Assembly: GCF_000003815.2 (NCBI RefSeq)
Contig: NC_049987.1
Location: 14,772,484 to 14,836,483 of the forward strand
Origin: Branchiostoma floridae
Lineage: Eukaryota > Chordata > Leptocardii > Amphioxiformes > Branchiostomatidae
Direction: 5' to 3'
DNA: 64,000 bases
Part shown: in pieces, positions 1-11,368 of the stretch
How positions within the stretch are numbered: the stretch's first letter is position 1
How the letters are laid out: each line of letters opens with the position of its first letter
Notes under the pieces: generated by a model
Seen by the model: only the letters and a program-made list of their open reading frames with translations
What the model was told of the DNA's origin: nothing
Database searches by the model: none
Program-made: the position numbers and the translations under genes

Positions 1-545
1 TGAATATGCTGCAACAGTATGGGATCCGTATACAAAGAAAGACAAAGATAAACTGGAAAGGGTACAGACCCAAGCTGCCAGATTCTGTACAAACAACTAC
101 AGCAGAGATGCTAGTGTTACCAAAATGAAAACAGATCTGCAGTGGACATCACTTGAAGACAGGAGGAAAATGTCCAGACTTTGTATGATGTACAAAATGA
201 CCAATAAACTGGTGGACGTACCGACTGATAAGTATCTAACACCAGCTCAAAAACGAACTAGAAACAGTCATGCTTTCAAGTGCCAGAGTTACCAACCTAG
301 GATTGATGTGCTCAAAAATTCCTATTTCCCCAGAACTATTGTAGAGTGGAATATGTTATCACCAAGCACAGTAGGGGCGTCTTCTGCTCGATAGTTTCAG
401 AGAACACTTGCATATAGATGTGCAAAAGTTAGGTGTGATGAGTCGTTCAGTGTAACATAACCAGCTGCTGGCGCGCCGCGTGCCTGCGAAGCTGGTGTGC
501 TACGTCGAAGGGCGGTTATACCGACTATATAGATACAGATACAGA
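1..545 (+). mobile_element. 3' end of a non-LTR (CR1/L2-like) retrotransposon
   Basis: An open frame enters from the left edge at base 2 and ends with a stop at 392-394 (131 codons). It reads like the post-catalytic tail of CR1/L2/Jockey-type reverse transcriptases: EYAATVWDPYTKKDKDKLE, then VQTQAARFCTNNYSRD, and FPRTIVEWNMLSP near the end. Residues 125-394 alone would start at an internal Met, so 125 is not a real start. The 3' UTR runs on to a short tail of tandem atacag units (about 530-545), a common ending for such elements. The catalytic domain lies outside the window. Family assignment is from motif style only. Confidence 0.75.
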
Positions 546-3252
546 AGGTTTGACCAAGGTATGACCAAGGTATGGCCAAGGTATGACCAAGGTATGACCA
601 AGGTATGGCCAATGTATGACCAAGGTATGGCCAAGGTATGACCAAGGTATAGCGAAGGTATGACCAAGGTATGACCAAGGTATGACCAAGGTATAGCCAA
701 GGTATGACCAAGGTATGACCAGGGATGANNNNNNNNNNNNNNNNNNNNNNNNNNNNNNNNNNNNNNNNNNNNNNNNNNNNNNNNNNNNNNNNNNNNNNNN
801 NNNNNNNNNNNNNNNNNNNNNNNNNNNNAGGTATGACCAAGGTATGACCAAAGTATGACCAAGGTATGACCAAGGTATGACCAAAGTATGGCCAAGGTAT
901 GACCAATGTATGACCAAGGTATGACCAAGGTATGGCCAAGGTATGACCAAGGTATGACCAAGGTATGACCAAGGTATGACCAAAGTATTGCCAAGGTATG
1001 ACCAAGGTATGACCAAGGTATGGCCAAGGTATGGCCAAGGTATGGCCAAGGTATGGCCAAGGTATGACCAAGGTATGACCAAGGTATGACCAAGGTATGA
1101 CCAAGGTATGACCAAGTTATGGCCAAGGTATGACCAAAGTATGACCAAGGTATGACCAAGGTATGGCCAAGGTATGACCAAGGTATGGCCAAGGTATGAC
1201 CAAGGTATGACCAAGGTATGACCAAGGTATGACCAAAGTATTGCCAAGGTATGACCAAGGTATGACCAAGGTATGGCCAAGGTATGGCCAAGGTATGGCC
1301 AAGGTATGGCCAAGGTATGACCAAGGTATGACCAAGGTATGACCAAGGTATGACCAAGGTATGGCCAAGGTATGACCAAGGTATGACCAAGGTATGACAA
1401 AGGTATGACCAAGGTATGACCAAGGTATGGCCAAGGTATAACCAAGGTATAACCAAGGTATGACCAAGGTATGACCAAGGTATGAGCAAGGTATGGCCAA
1501 GGTATGGCCAAGGTATGACCAAGGTATGAGCAAGGTATGACCAAGGTATGACCAAGGTATGACCAACGTATGACCAAGGTATGACCAAGGTATGGCCAAG
1601 GTATGGCCAAGGTATGGCCAAGGTATGACCAAGGTATGACCAAGGTATGACCAAGGTATGACCAAGGCATGATCAAGGTATGACCAAGGTTTGACCAAGG
1701 TATGGCTATTAAAGATATGGCTATGACTATGGCTAACAGTGCACAACCCAGTTCTTACGCGACCGGTATGGCCAAGATTTGGCCAAGGTATGACCAAGGT
1801 ATGACCAAGGTATGACCAGGGTATGACCAAGGTATGGCCAAGGTATGACCAAGGTATGACCAAGGTATGGCCAAGGTATGACCAAGGTATGACCAATGTA
1901 TGATTAAGGTATGACCAAGGTATGACCAACGTATGACCAAGGTAAGACCAAGGTATGACTAGGTATGACCCAGGTATGACCCAGGTATGACCAAGGTATG
2001 ACCAAGGTATGGCCAAGGTATGACCAAGGTATGGCCAAGTCATGACCAAGGTATGGCCAAGGTATGGCCAAGGTATGACCAAGGTAAGGCCAAGGTATGA
2101 CAAACGTATGGCCAAGGTATTGCGAAGGTATGACCAAGGTTTGACCAAGGTATGACCAAGGTATGACCTAGGTATGGCCAAGGTATGACCTAGGTATGGC
2201 CAAGGTATGACCAAGGTATGACCAAGGTTTGACCAAGGTATGACCAAGGTATGACCTAGGTATGGCCAAGGTATGACCTAGGTATGGCCAAGGTATGACC
2301 TAGGTATGGCCAAGGTATGACCAAGGTATGACCTAGGTATGGCCAAGGTATGACCTAGGTATGGCCAAGGTATGACCAAGGTATGACCAAGGTTTGACCA
2401 AGGTATGACCAAGGTATGACCAAGCTATGACCAAGGTATGACCAAGGTATGACCAAGGTATGACCAAGGTATGCCCAAGGTATGACCAAGGTATGACCAA
2501 GGTATGACCAAGGTATGGCCCAGGTATGCCCAAGGTATGACCAAGGTTTGCCCAATGTATTGCCAAGGTATGCCCAAGGTATGACCAAGGTATATACAAA
2601 GTATGGCCAAGGTATGACAAAAGTATGACCAAGGTATGTGCCAGGTTAGTACGAGGGATGACCCTGGGATGGCCCACCGTTTGCCAAGCGATGATCAAGG
2701 TATGGACGAGGGGCCAGAGTAGGACCAACGTATGAACAAGGTATGACCAAGGTAGGTATGACCAAGGTATGGCCAAGGTATGACCAAGGTATGACCAAGG
2801 TATGACAAAGGTATGACCAAGGTATGACCAAGGTATGACCAAGGTATGACCAAGGTATGACCAAGGTATGACAAAGGTATCACCAAGGTATGACCAAGGT
2901 ATGACCAAGGTATGACCAAGGTATGACCAAGGTATGACCAAGTTATGGCCAAGGTATGGCCAAGGTATGACCAAGGTATGACCAAGGTATGACCAAGTTG
3001 CATGCATATGACCAAGGTATGACCAAGGTATGACCAAGGTATGACCAAGGTATGACCAAGGTATGACCAAGGTATGACCAAGGTATGGCCAAGGTATGAC
3101 CAAGGTATGACCAAGGTATGGCCAAGGTATGGCCAAGGTATGGCCAAAGTATGACCAAGGTATGACCAAGGTATGACCAAGGTATGGCCAAGGTATGGCC
3201 AAGGTATGGCCAAGGTATGACCAAGGTATGGCCAAGGTATGACGAAGGTATA
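545..3252. repeat. 11-bp minisatellite (ggtatgaccaa)n, about 2.7 kb
   Basis: Near-continuous tandem array of an 11-bp unit, consensus ggtatgaccaa with a frequent ggtatggccaa variant, broken by the N gap at 729-828. Because 3 x 11 = 33, all three minus-strand frames stay open and translate to an 11-residue repeat (LVIPWSYLGHT); these long frames are artefacts of the repeat, not genes. About 2155-2370 shows a 22-bp higher-order form (gacctaggtatggccaaggtat). Non-repeat interruptions occur at about 1706-1764, 2640-2750 and 2997-3010. True length is unknown because of the gap. Confidence 0.97.
729..828. other. assembly gap (100 N)
   Basis: Exactly 100 N inside the 11-bp minisatellite. The round size suggests a placeholder, so the number of repeat copies cannot be read from this sequence. 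Confidence 0.98.
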
Positions 3253-3274
3253 GTACCAATGTTTATATAATGTT

Positions 3275-3520
3275 TGTCACCTTCCTCAACGCAACACTGA
3301 GTTGTTCTATTCCATACTGCAGCTAGGTGTCGCTGCTCGCAAGGTATTGTCATAGCACTTTACGTTTGGAAACGCATTGTTAGAAGCGATACCTAACTGC
3401 AGTGTAGAATTGTACCAGTCAGTATTGCCCTGAGGAAGGTGACAGTCACAAAAACGTTGACTGTGATTGTGCATATTTATTGGTTGTGAATAAAGAAAGT
3501 TGATATCTAGTGATTTTTCA
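3275..3520. repeat. dispersed repeat with inverted ends
   Basis: Starts with gtcaccttcctcaacgc and contains the inverted match ctgaggaaggtgacagtcac at about 3429-3449, followed by a cryptic aataaag tail near 3490. A related copy lies at about 46875-47000 (shared segments gtcaccttcct and aggtgtcgctgct in the same order). The ending resembles 3' ends of Penelope-like or similar retroelements, but no coding part is seen. The flanking 3530-4070 holds nothing recognisable. Confidence 0.5.
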
Positions 3521-4071
3521 AACTGATGAAATATTTTTCTTTCTACAAAAAAGGCATCAAATGATCGAATGCTATTGGGCAATAAACAATTACAATTTCT
3601 TATAAGAAGTATCTTATAAACCATACCATAGTAACAGTAACAGTAGACTTCCACTGCTCGCAAGATAAAGATAAAATTAAGATAATTTGTCATACTTACT
3701 ATGATATTTGCATTAGGAAAGACTTCAGCACATTGTCTTAGAAGAGTTTTGTGTACGAAATTCCCCCCAATGTGGACTGAAAGAGACGAAATATTCAGTG
3801 AGTTTGCTTTAGCTTGTGATTTTAGACAAACACTGAAATCTCCACGTCTGGTAGATTGTCATCGTAAATCAGTAAAACAGGTCATTTATCATCTATGAGA
3901 GGACAGTATGCGATTCCTAAGATAGTCGCCGTGTTTCATGAAATAGCATCACGGTACGTACTTTGCTTAGAGTCGGTGTGTTACACTCAGACAAGCATCA
4001 AAATGTAGCCTCCGTTGCCTACTTCGAGCGGGACGGGCTTTAATTTGGTGTGTGTGTGCGTGTTGGGGGTT

Positions 4072-4216
4072 GCGCTGGTTCGCGATTTGCGTTGGCTAGG
4101 TTTTCTTATGCCGGGAAGGAGAGTTTGTCGTAGAAAGGAGCTTGCCCCGTCTCGGCAAACTCCATTTCCCAACATAGGAGAACCTAGCCAACGTTGAAAA
4201 TAACGCGCGAACCAGT
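4072..4216. repeat. imperfect foldback element
   Basis: Left arm (about 4074-4115, containing gcgttggctaggttttctt) pairs with a right arm (about 4160-4213, containing agaacctagccaacgtt and gcgcgaaccagt). The spacer is about 50 bp. A run of about 16 C (4216-4231) follows. Looks like a small MITE or foldback insertion. Confidence 0.55.
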
Positions 4217-4784
4217 CCCCCCCCCCCCCCCAAATAAAAGCCAGTCCTGCATGCTCGAAGTCTACACAGAGGTTAGTTGCTACGGATGTGTGCTGTTGTT
4301 GTACCGTCTTTCAAGAACCGCATGTCGCATTCCTGTACAGATGAGTCGTTCACCAAGTCGTGTAGTGTCTTCACGTACGTGAAGTAGATGCTCTCATACC
4401 TGAATGAAGAGATAGGAATGTTCTTATATTCGCATACAGGTTCACCTGTGACGCCGTTCATTCTTCAACTTGGGAAGGATCGGAGGCCTGATAGAAAGTT
4501 CTTGGTAAGCGCCTTACTTTGTGTATGGACGCCTTACTATCAGAAGCGTGCAAATTTTTTTTTTACAATATGGGAATGTGATGAATTCATCAATCATAAA
4601 ACAATACATGTGCCCCACGAAGAGTTGTCTGAGCTTGTAACAGAAGATTGGTCATGCTTATTCCAATACAGATGCAAGGCTGACGACAACACTTTGTTGG
4701 TGATGCTAGTAGATCGTGATGAAAGAAAAGTTTTACAATATAATCAATCGTTGAATACAAAACGGCTGGCATGTTAGTAGCCAC

Positions 4785-4918
4785 CTTTCCTCCAAGAGAG
4801 CAGGGACGATCTCATCCAGCCACGAGATGGCGAACACAACAGTCTGCGAGCCCGTCAGAACAGGAATTATAACCGAAGTTGAGTCCTCGGTCAAGTCTGT
4901 CGGTGTTACCAGCACTTT
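4785..4918 (-). CDS. possible internal exon of an unassigned gene
   Basis: I do not recognise this protein. On the minus strand a strong acceptor (a T-rich tract ending ctttacag, 4919-4935) precedes an open, protein-like stretch beginning KVLVTPTDLTEDSTSVIIPV and ending SWLDEIVPALLEE, followed by a weak donor (gtggct). Two further coding-like minus-strand stretches lie nearby: about 5275-5400 (TAVTMVTDKVAYTLYVVFDY) and 4273-4461 (YESIYFTYVKTLHDLVND). They lie downstream of the ACSF2-like exons on the same strand but do not look like the ligase C-terminal half. A plus-strand frame (4388-4777, 129 codons) overlaps and is a competing reading. None is established as a gene. Confidence 0.25.
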
Positions 4919-5541
4919 CTGTAAAGTACGCAAAAAAAAAAGAGATATATAATTAACTCGAGTATACTACGGTATATTTCCTGTTTGTCCCTAGGTCCTG
5001 GATTGATTACCAAGAGAAAAAAAAACGATGTGTTGGGAAAAAAGTAACCTCTGGCTCTTGGTGACTATACAGCTACAGAAACCAAATAAGGTCAAGCAAG
5101 TTTGCAATTTGACGGTAACACTAACAGACGTTTCCAACAATCCATGGGCCTCTAGTTACGGATATTCAAACTAAATGCAACTGGATGCTTTAAGGTAAAA
5201 TGTGCAACACAGAATGTTACCTTCACATTGTGTAGGTTGATAAACTACTGCTGTGCTTATTCTTCTTCAAACACTGTTGACACATATGGTAACTAGCCAA
5301 TCTGACCATATCCTGCCATTTGCCACATAATCAAACACCACGTACAGGGTGTATGCTACTTTATCAGTAACCATAGTGACAGCCGTCTGGTTCAGGTCAT
5401 TGACATTATTTTTTGTAAAACAAGAAGAGGAGGAAGATACGCAGCAAAATCATATTTCTCTTCTGCGAAGGAAATCATGTACTAATAAGTACAAAATGTA
5501 CTCTCTTAGTTCTTACTTTATGAACATAAAATGAGGTTTAC

Positions 5542-8500
5542 CCTTTTGTCTTGTTCCGTCATCTTGTTGGTGATTGCGACATTGTTCACGACAGCATAGG
5601 TGCTATGTTCAACACACTTCGGAAGACCAGTACTTCCCTACTTAGGAAAATATCAAATGGTGGTTATAAGATAAAGTCGAAGTATTTATTCATTTAATGA
5701 ATGAATGAATGAAGATCATCATTGTACATGTATACCCACTGGGTTAAGTACAGGTCAAAACAAAATGATCGTTGACAAATTCATGGAATATTTACGATGT
5801 AAACAAAAGGATTATATTCTACTAGTATACTAAGTGAATTTTACTTCTTCTTGCTTCTTTGTGATACTGAAAATGTAGGAACATAGAAGCTTGGTAAAAA
5901 TGACTATCAACTTTGCTCTACATCGCGCTTGTTCTTTTCTTGAACTTGTAAGCCCCAAAACACATGAACAGGTGCCGATATCCATTTTCGAATCATTTCA
6001 ACATCCGGTCCACTGATTTTTTTCAGGTTCGTTTTTTTTTCGGACCGGTCCAACAAGAAAATAAAACGGTTTTGTACCGGTGCGATGTGCCGGCCAGTAC
6101 CCACCCCTACTAGTGTGTTTTATTTTAATTTTAATTCATCGACGAAACCGTACTTACGGATGTAAAAATTAACCAAAACGTATCATAACAATTCGTCTGG
6201 CGTTGTGCGTCCTGTACCCTCTGCTTGGCGTTTTCATCGGTCCCCATGTTTTGTAGTTCTTCCCAATTGTAGAAGGCGTTGCTGGAAGAAAGAGAAACAT
6301 AAAAGGAAAGATGAAAATAAGATAACAACAGAAATAGATGTACCATGTGGGGATGCCCCAGTAGCTCAACCGGTAGCAGCCTCACAGTTAAGCTCCTGAT
6401 TCCAATAGTTGGTAACTGGGAGACTCCGCTTCAATCGTGGGCGAAGTAACTTCGGTCGGGGATGCAACTGTCTCTTAGAAGTGAAAAAAAGAAAGATTTT
6501 CCTGTGTTTAAGGAGGCGCCTTAAGCACATTAAAGGGGAAGACCTAGCAAGCTCACCCTGTAAAATTATACCCTGCTACTGAAATGGCAGAGAAACTTGC
6601 TGCCACAAGATACTTTAAGAGTCTAAACGAACGAACCATATGACGGTGTCATTACTCGTCACACAGTCGTGTACAGCAGACATATGCTGATTATTGTAAT
6701 TATCTATTCAATAAAAGTTGCATTGAGATATAACAATATTTGCTGCTTATTGGCATGTGTCTTACATCTTAGCACAATATTTCTTCAAAAGTAGCAACTT
6801 TTATCATATTGTAGAATCTATAACATACTTACTCGCTAGTTTTGTCCCCAATTATGACAATGGACGTCAAGCTTGGAACTCTGTTGGAACATTGAAAGCG
6901 TAATGTTAAAATATTACAGTGTCAACAAAATGGTAAAATATCGGTCTGCCTAAACACCTCAAACGACCTCAAATGCCTCTAATACGAAGTGTACATGGGG
7001 CAACAACCCTGTGAAGTGCTCTGGATACATTGTTTATGCATTTATGAATTAAAACAAAGCAGCAAGTCCAAAGTATTTACCAGTTATTTGGAGTCAGTCA
7101 GCCGGTTTCAAAATGGAAGCAATTTCTGGCAGCCATATTGGATCGTCTGTGTTAGGAGTCTGTATGGGGACGTTCTCGTTTACCCTCGGTAACTTCTGCT
7201 GTCCATAGACGACAGTATATGTATACAATAAAACCGTGAATGCTTTTGGTTAATAGATTATAGCATAAAACAATTCTATTATAATTTGTCAACTTATAAT
7301 GCTTGTATAGTAAGTGTTTTTCAGCCACAAATTGCGTCAATCTTAAAACCTGCTGAAACTGCATGATTGAGAAAATATTGAACAACACTTACGATTCAAT
7401 TGTTAAGGCTTTGGTCGTGGCTAACATTAACTCCGGAAATAGTTTCTTCAGGGATGGTATACTCTCAGGGTAACCTTCAGAAGCCGAGCGCTTCTCAATC
7501 AGGAGTAGTTTAACTTTGACCTGAAATGAAGGAAAGAAAAACTCCATGTATACCACTTTGCCTTGAATGGTGTACTTGGACCACGTCTTTTAGACACATT
7601 GCTATTGGGGCAAGTATGTCACAAGTATGAAATTACTATCATGTGCCACTAAGAAGTTGGGGCATGTTCATATCAATCATGCAAATTAGGCCCTCATTTG
7701 CATGTTTGGTACCTGTTTATGATCCACCTGCCATATACCAAGTGTTACATTACCTTTTTCAGCATGTCCGCGATCATCCCCTTGTACGAGCGCCAGAAGT
7801 AGATAGGAATGATTGGTAGCTGTAATACAACATCAGTGATTACATTCATTGTGCGGTTCTTATTTGCATACTGGTGCTGGTCAAGAAAGATTTTGCATGA
7901 CCCACTTTCTGGTTATTGTAAGAAGTTGAATGTGTACTTGTATGATACGCATATTCATATTTAACATTACCATTTTCAATTCTGAACTACCACATTGTCT
8001 CCGAAATGGAGCCATAAAGTCGAAACTAATTGTTAATATATATATACCGAGCTGATTTGCAGTCAAAGACTGCAATGATGTCATTGTGATGAGTCAATGT
8101 CATTTTTAGCAAAAGCTTACGGCAATGGCGCCTATCTTTGCTGCAGCGAAACAAGAGATGACCCATTCCGGTCTGGTGCTAATGACCCAGGCCACCACGT
8201 CACCCCGCCGCACCCCAATGGACAGGAGACCAGCGGCCAGCCTGTCTGCCTGTAAAGTATAAAGCCCCCGTCATAAATCAAGAATTGCGCTCGACCGACG
8301 TGTCTGCGAGCTCCAACTGGGCATTTTCGACCAAAGTACGACCGCGGCGTCCTACTAGGGATTCGGGTGGTCTTTAGCAACTCGTCCGTTGCGGGATTTA
8401 AACCTCCGTGTGATGTCAGCTGTGCAACAAAAAAAGCTGCAAAGACACTTTAATTTCCTGAGTGAAACACCGAGTCCCATCCAATTTGTGACGGGACAGA

Positions 8501-9123
8501 TGTTTTAGCGAAAGATACAAGCGATTTTGAAATTCGGCGAGCTCCAGCTGTACCCACGGCCAGTGTTGCTTGAATTGTGACAGCGGCGTTAAATTTAAGG
8601 GAAGCAATCATTATGGTAACTGTTGTTAGGAATGTCAGTGTAGCTCAAATGGTAGCAGCCTCACAGTTGAGCTCCTGCAGGTTGAGACCCCAAGGCCTGG
8701 TTCTATCCTGGGCATGGCATGTCGGTTGGGGCTGCACCCGCATTTCGGTAGGGACGTAAAACGGGGGTTCCGTAGTCAATTAAGGAGGTGCCTTAAGCAT
8801 ATCAAAGGGGTTAACAACCCCATCCTGTGAAAATGCACAAAGCTATTTATTGCACAACAGTTGTATGAGATACAATGTATGGCTACTTACATTGCTATCA
8901 TATGTCTGCACGGGCAAACTGAATATGTGGTAAATGTTAAACTTAGCTGCACCAGCGTTATGTTTCTCACCTCTTCTTTAACTTCAGCTAGCTTCATCCC
9001 GACGCCGAGGTGTCGGAAGACGTACGCCTCGTGGTCGGGACATTTTGCGGCGGAGTCGTCCAGAAGCTCCCCCAGTGTAGCCGCCACCAGGGGTACATCA
9101 CTGCGGGACTTCAGGTAACTCAT
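5542..9123 (-). CDS. ACSF2-like: ACSF2-like acyl-CoA ligase, N-terminal half (partial)
   Basis: Seven phase-compatible minus-strand exons: 8971-9123, 8121-8249, 7754-7819, 7393-7520, 6833-6880, 6158-6281, 5542-5637, about 248 aa. The order of motifs fits the ANL (AMP-forming acyl-CoA ligase) family. MSYLKSRSDVPLVAATLGEL resembles the start of mature ACSF2. Then come ADRLAAGLLSIGVRRGD and VPSLTSIVIIGDKTS, and an exon ending IFTS joins one starting GSTGLPKCVEHSTYAVVNN, which is the phosphate-binding loop (consensus SGTTGxPK). ACSF2 is a mitochondrial medium-chain acyl-CoA synthetase. Met at 9121-9123 may be internal, because a possible acceptor (gtgacag) lies just upstream; a targeting exon could be further right. 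Oddities: the loop has Cys where Gly usually follows PK, and the adenylation core and C-terminal lid (another 300-plus residues) were not found down to 3.7 kb. They may be beyond the minisatellite and gap, or the locus may be broken. Confidence 0.72.
5680..5775 (-). mobile_element. 3' tail of a LINE (same family as 54725-55425)
   Basis: Tandem atga units (5697-5715) followed by a stretch with cccactgggttaagtacagg. The same tail-plus-UTR order appears at 54745-54800, where it is attached to a readable reverse-transcriptase C-terminus on the minus strand. This copy is severely 5' truncated. Confidence 0.6.
5897..6113. mobile_element. MITE fragment, 'gggtgggtacc' family
   Basis: Ends in cagtacccacccctacta and contains ggaccggtccaacaagaaaa, both shared with the copies at 12537-12884 (opposite orientation) and 54157-54740 (same orientation). 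No transposase is present. It sits in the intron between the last two recognised ACSF2-like exons. Confidence 0.6.
6348..6595 (+). mobile_element. tRNA-derived SINE copy 1
   Basis: Begins with a tRNA-like 5' part (gtagctcaaccggtagcagc, resembling a pol III A box) and continues with a body containing ggcgccttaagcacat. The copy at 8631-8835 has the same order of segments. It sits in an intron and the 5' flank of an ACSF2-like exon. Confidence 0.6.
8631..8835 (+). mobile_element. tRNA-derived SINE copy 2
   Basis: The tRNA-like head gtagctcaaatggtagcagc is followed by ggttctatcctgggc (B-box-like) and a body with gggacgtaaaacgggggttc and aggaggtgccttaagc. The body segments recur at about 19985-20045 and, inverted, at 62440-62560, so head and body appear in several arrangements. 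Confidence 0.65.
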
Positions 9124-9129
9124 GCTGTC

Positions 9130-10340
9130 ACGGTATGCTAGGTAAATAACTTTAGATGAAAATACAGCGTTACAGATTTGCGTTAATAAATTTAGATTCG
9201 GTCTACAATGATCGACATACTAGAATACATTTCTAAACAAGTCATCAACGATACACTATCAAAGATAGGCCGCCGGCTTAGAGACACATTCTGGCTACGT
9301 ACGTGTTGACTGTTTGCTTTATCTAAGATGTCGTTTTTATCCAAAAGTCCAATCTGGGCTCAAAAACAGGTCGCGTGACGTCTTTTATTTTATTGTTCGA
9401 CCAGCTTTTTTAAACTCTCGCAACAGAGTTCTCGCGAGGTCTTGCGAAGTCGACCCAATTATGGAAACATTGGCGTGCAATTGGGTGTGCATAATTGCTG
9501 TTTTCTGTTTACGTGTAATAACTTCAATGTAGCTTTTCAAATCCTTTTCACAGTTACAGAATTAAGACAGCTCAATTCCTTCACCTGAAATCTGCACAGT
9601 AAATGCATCCCCACCTGTGAGACAAAACTGGCCACAACGTCAGGTTAGAGGTCTTCAACTTTGACGGTCGAAATGCCAGAGGCACGTCTGTCTGTAAATG
9701 CTTATTTTAGTCTAACTGGTTAACCTGTTTCTTCACTTTACCTGAGGGAAGCTGTCAAAGTTCAACTCTAAAGCTTACGAGGGAAACATGAAAGTTCACC
9801 CACTGACTTGGAAAGCCACTAGTAAAGTAGGCTGGAGTCTAGTGTATGTAAAAGGTCACACACAACCACTAATGGGCGAGGTACAACGTAGGTAAAGTCA
9901 TGTTAAGTACTATTAAAAGCCAGTGTATGAACTGCGCCGTACTTTGGGTAACCGACATGACATCGTACGTTGAACTTGGCTAGTATGTCGTAGTTACAGA
10001 TACAGATAGTTGAGTTTTGACTGGAATAGAAAACCACAAACCTCCAATGGTTATAACAAGGTGACTTCAATAGGATCGGAACCTCCATGGTAATGCGGTA
10101 TGATTTCAATCAGACGAAACATTTATAGATCAGACTTACCTTACAGACTGGAAGGCGAGACAAGTTGAATGTGGTATTTCTTCCAAAAAAAGCCAACAGC
10201 CGTCCTTCTATGTGTCATATACTGGGAGCAAGTACGGCTAAATGCACTCTTCTTTGCCCAGTGTCATGTGACCGGTGACGTCAAACAAGGTGTCCTTCAG
10301 TCCCCTTTACAAATCAACAAGGACGTTATATCACATGTCC
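9130..10340. other. no gene recognised
   Basis: Region upstream of the first recognised ACSF2-like exon. A possible donor context on the minus strand (ctgtaag|gtaagt, about 10137-10146) could end a 5' exon of that gene, but no protein similarity supports it. Nothing else is seen. Confidence 0.4.
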
Positions 10341-10342
10341 TT

Positions 10343-10511
10343 GAAATCAAGAATTTAGCTCGGCCGAGTTGTCAGCGAGCTCAAAATTACGAGGAGGTAT
10401 GACCCTGATGCCGACGAAGAAACTCTGCCATTTGTTCGTAGGCATCAGGGTCATGCCTCCTAGTAATTTAGAGCTCGCTGACAACTCGGCCGAGCTAAAC
10501 TCTTGATTTGT
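10343..10511. repeat. 70-bp inverted repeat with 28-bp loop, abutting a gap
   Basis: Left arm 10343-10412 and right arm 10441-10511 are near-perfect reverse complements (both contain ctcggccgagttgtcagcga or its complement), with loop 10413-10440. The right arm runs into the 100-N gap at 10512-10611. Related single-arm pieces are at about 8274-8320 and 10775-10805, so this is a dispersed family. Either a foldback/MITE or an assembly-edge artefact at the gap. Confidence 0.75.
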
Positions 10512-10611
10512 NNNNNNNNNNNNNNNNNNNNNNNNNNNNNNNNNNNNNNNNNNNNNNNNNNNNNNNNNNNNNNNNNNNNNNNNNNNNNNNNNNNNNNNNN
10601 NNNNNNNNNNN
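10512..10611. other. assembly gap (100 N)
   Basis: Exactly 100 N directly adjoining a strong inverted repeat; the hairpin probably caused the break. The flanks share short similar segments (ctaaatgca on both sides), so the missing part may be repeat sequence. Confidence 0.98.
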
Positions 10612-10939
10612 CCAACGTAAACAGCTAAATGCATTTACATTCGGGCACTGTATTTACCCGGAGTACTTTGACCTGACGACCGGCGACCTGGTGAACCATG
10701 ACGTTGCATGTTTATGTATGCTAGACCATTTGTTCCCCACCCCAAGAGCTCTATGCAGTTAAAAAATAGTTCACAAAAACTAGAGTTCGGCGACCTCATA
10801 CCTCCATGAAATATTTAGAGCTTTTGTAATTTTTGTGCAAATGACTTACACATTTACATGATTTATGCATGGTGATGTTCATCATGTACACATCCTAACA
10901 TTCCCATCATTGATCATGAAGCACAAGAGCTATGTAACA

Positions 10940-11175
10940 ACCCAAAATCGTGACCATAGCTTGTTCAGAACACGAGATAGCAAAACCGGAAGTTACGCTG
11001 CAGTACCAAGGGAAGCCACTAAGGGACCCTTAAATCTAACCATTTACAGATTTCATCACACCAAGTATGAAACCAATTCACCCAGCCGTTCTTGAGTTAT
11101 CTCGTACACAGACACACACAGACACACAAATGCTAGTGAAAATATAACCTCCATGACATTTCATGGAAGTAATAA
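10940..11175 (+). repeat. dispersed repeat, 'gctgcagtaccaagg' family
   Basis: Contains cgctgcagtaccaaggga, cttgagttatctcgtacaca, a short cacaga run and ataacctccatg. The same ordered blocks recur at 16440-16625, 18935-19095, 43960-44215, 44640-45245, 58885-59215 and 59935-60500, making this the commonest interspersed family in the window. No coding capacity is visible. Ends often carry an ataacctccatga or tcttggcgaaggtaa block. Confidence 0.7.
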
Positions 11176-11362
11176 AAGCTATCAAACTAGAAAGGCCTTT
11201 AAAATTGGCAAAGTTCAAAGTCTCTTTTAAGAAGGGGCAGTTTTTGTCAAGTCTATGCTGTTATGGTTATATTTTAGACTAAAATCCACCTGTGTTTGTC
11301 ATTCTTTTACTGGTAGCACAGAAAGAAAGCTGACAGAGAGAAAACAAAGTACATTTTCTGTT

Positions 11363-11368
11363 TTTATT
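11363..11368 (-). promoter_or_regulatory. possible SF3A3 polyadenylation signal
   Basis: AATAAA on the minus strand about 570 bases past the SF3A3 stop. No transcript evidence; other A-rich candidates exist, so this is tentative. Confidence 0.3.

Noticed and set aside
397-3353. Many long minus-strand ORFs with LVIPWSYLGHT repeats
   Set aside because: They come from the 11-bp minisatellite read in all three frames; no start context, no splice signals, no non-repeat protein.
4388-4777. 129-codon plus-strand ORF as a gene
   Set aside because: No recognisable domain and it overlaps competing minus-strand stretches; kept only as an uncertainty.
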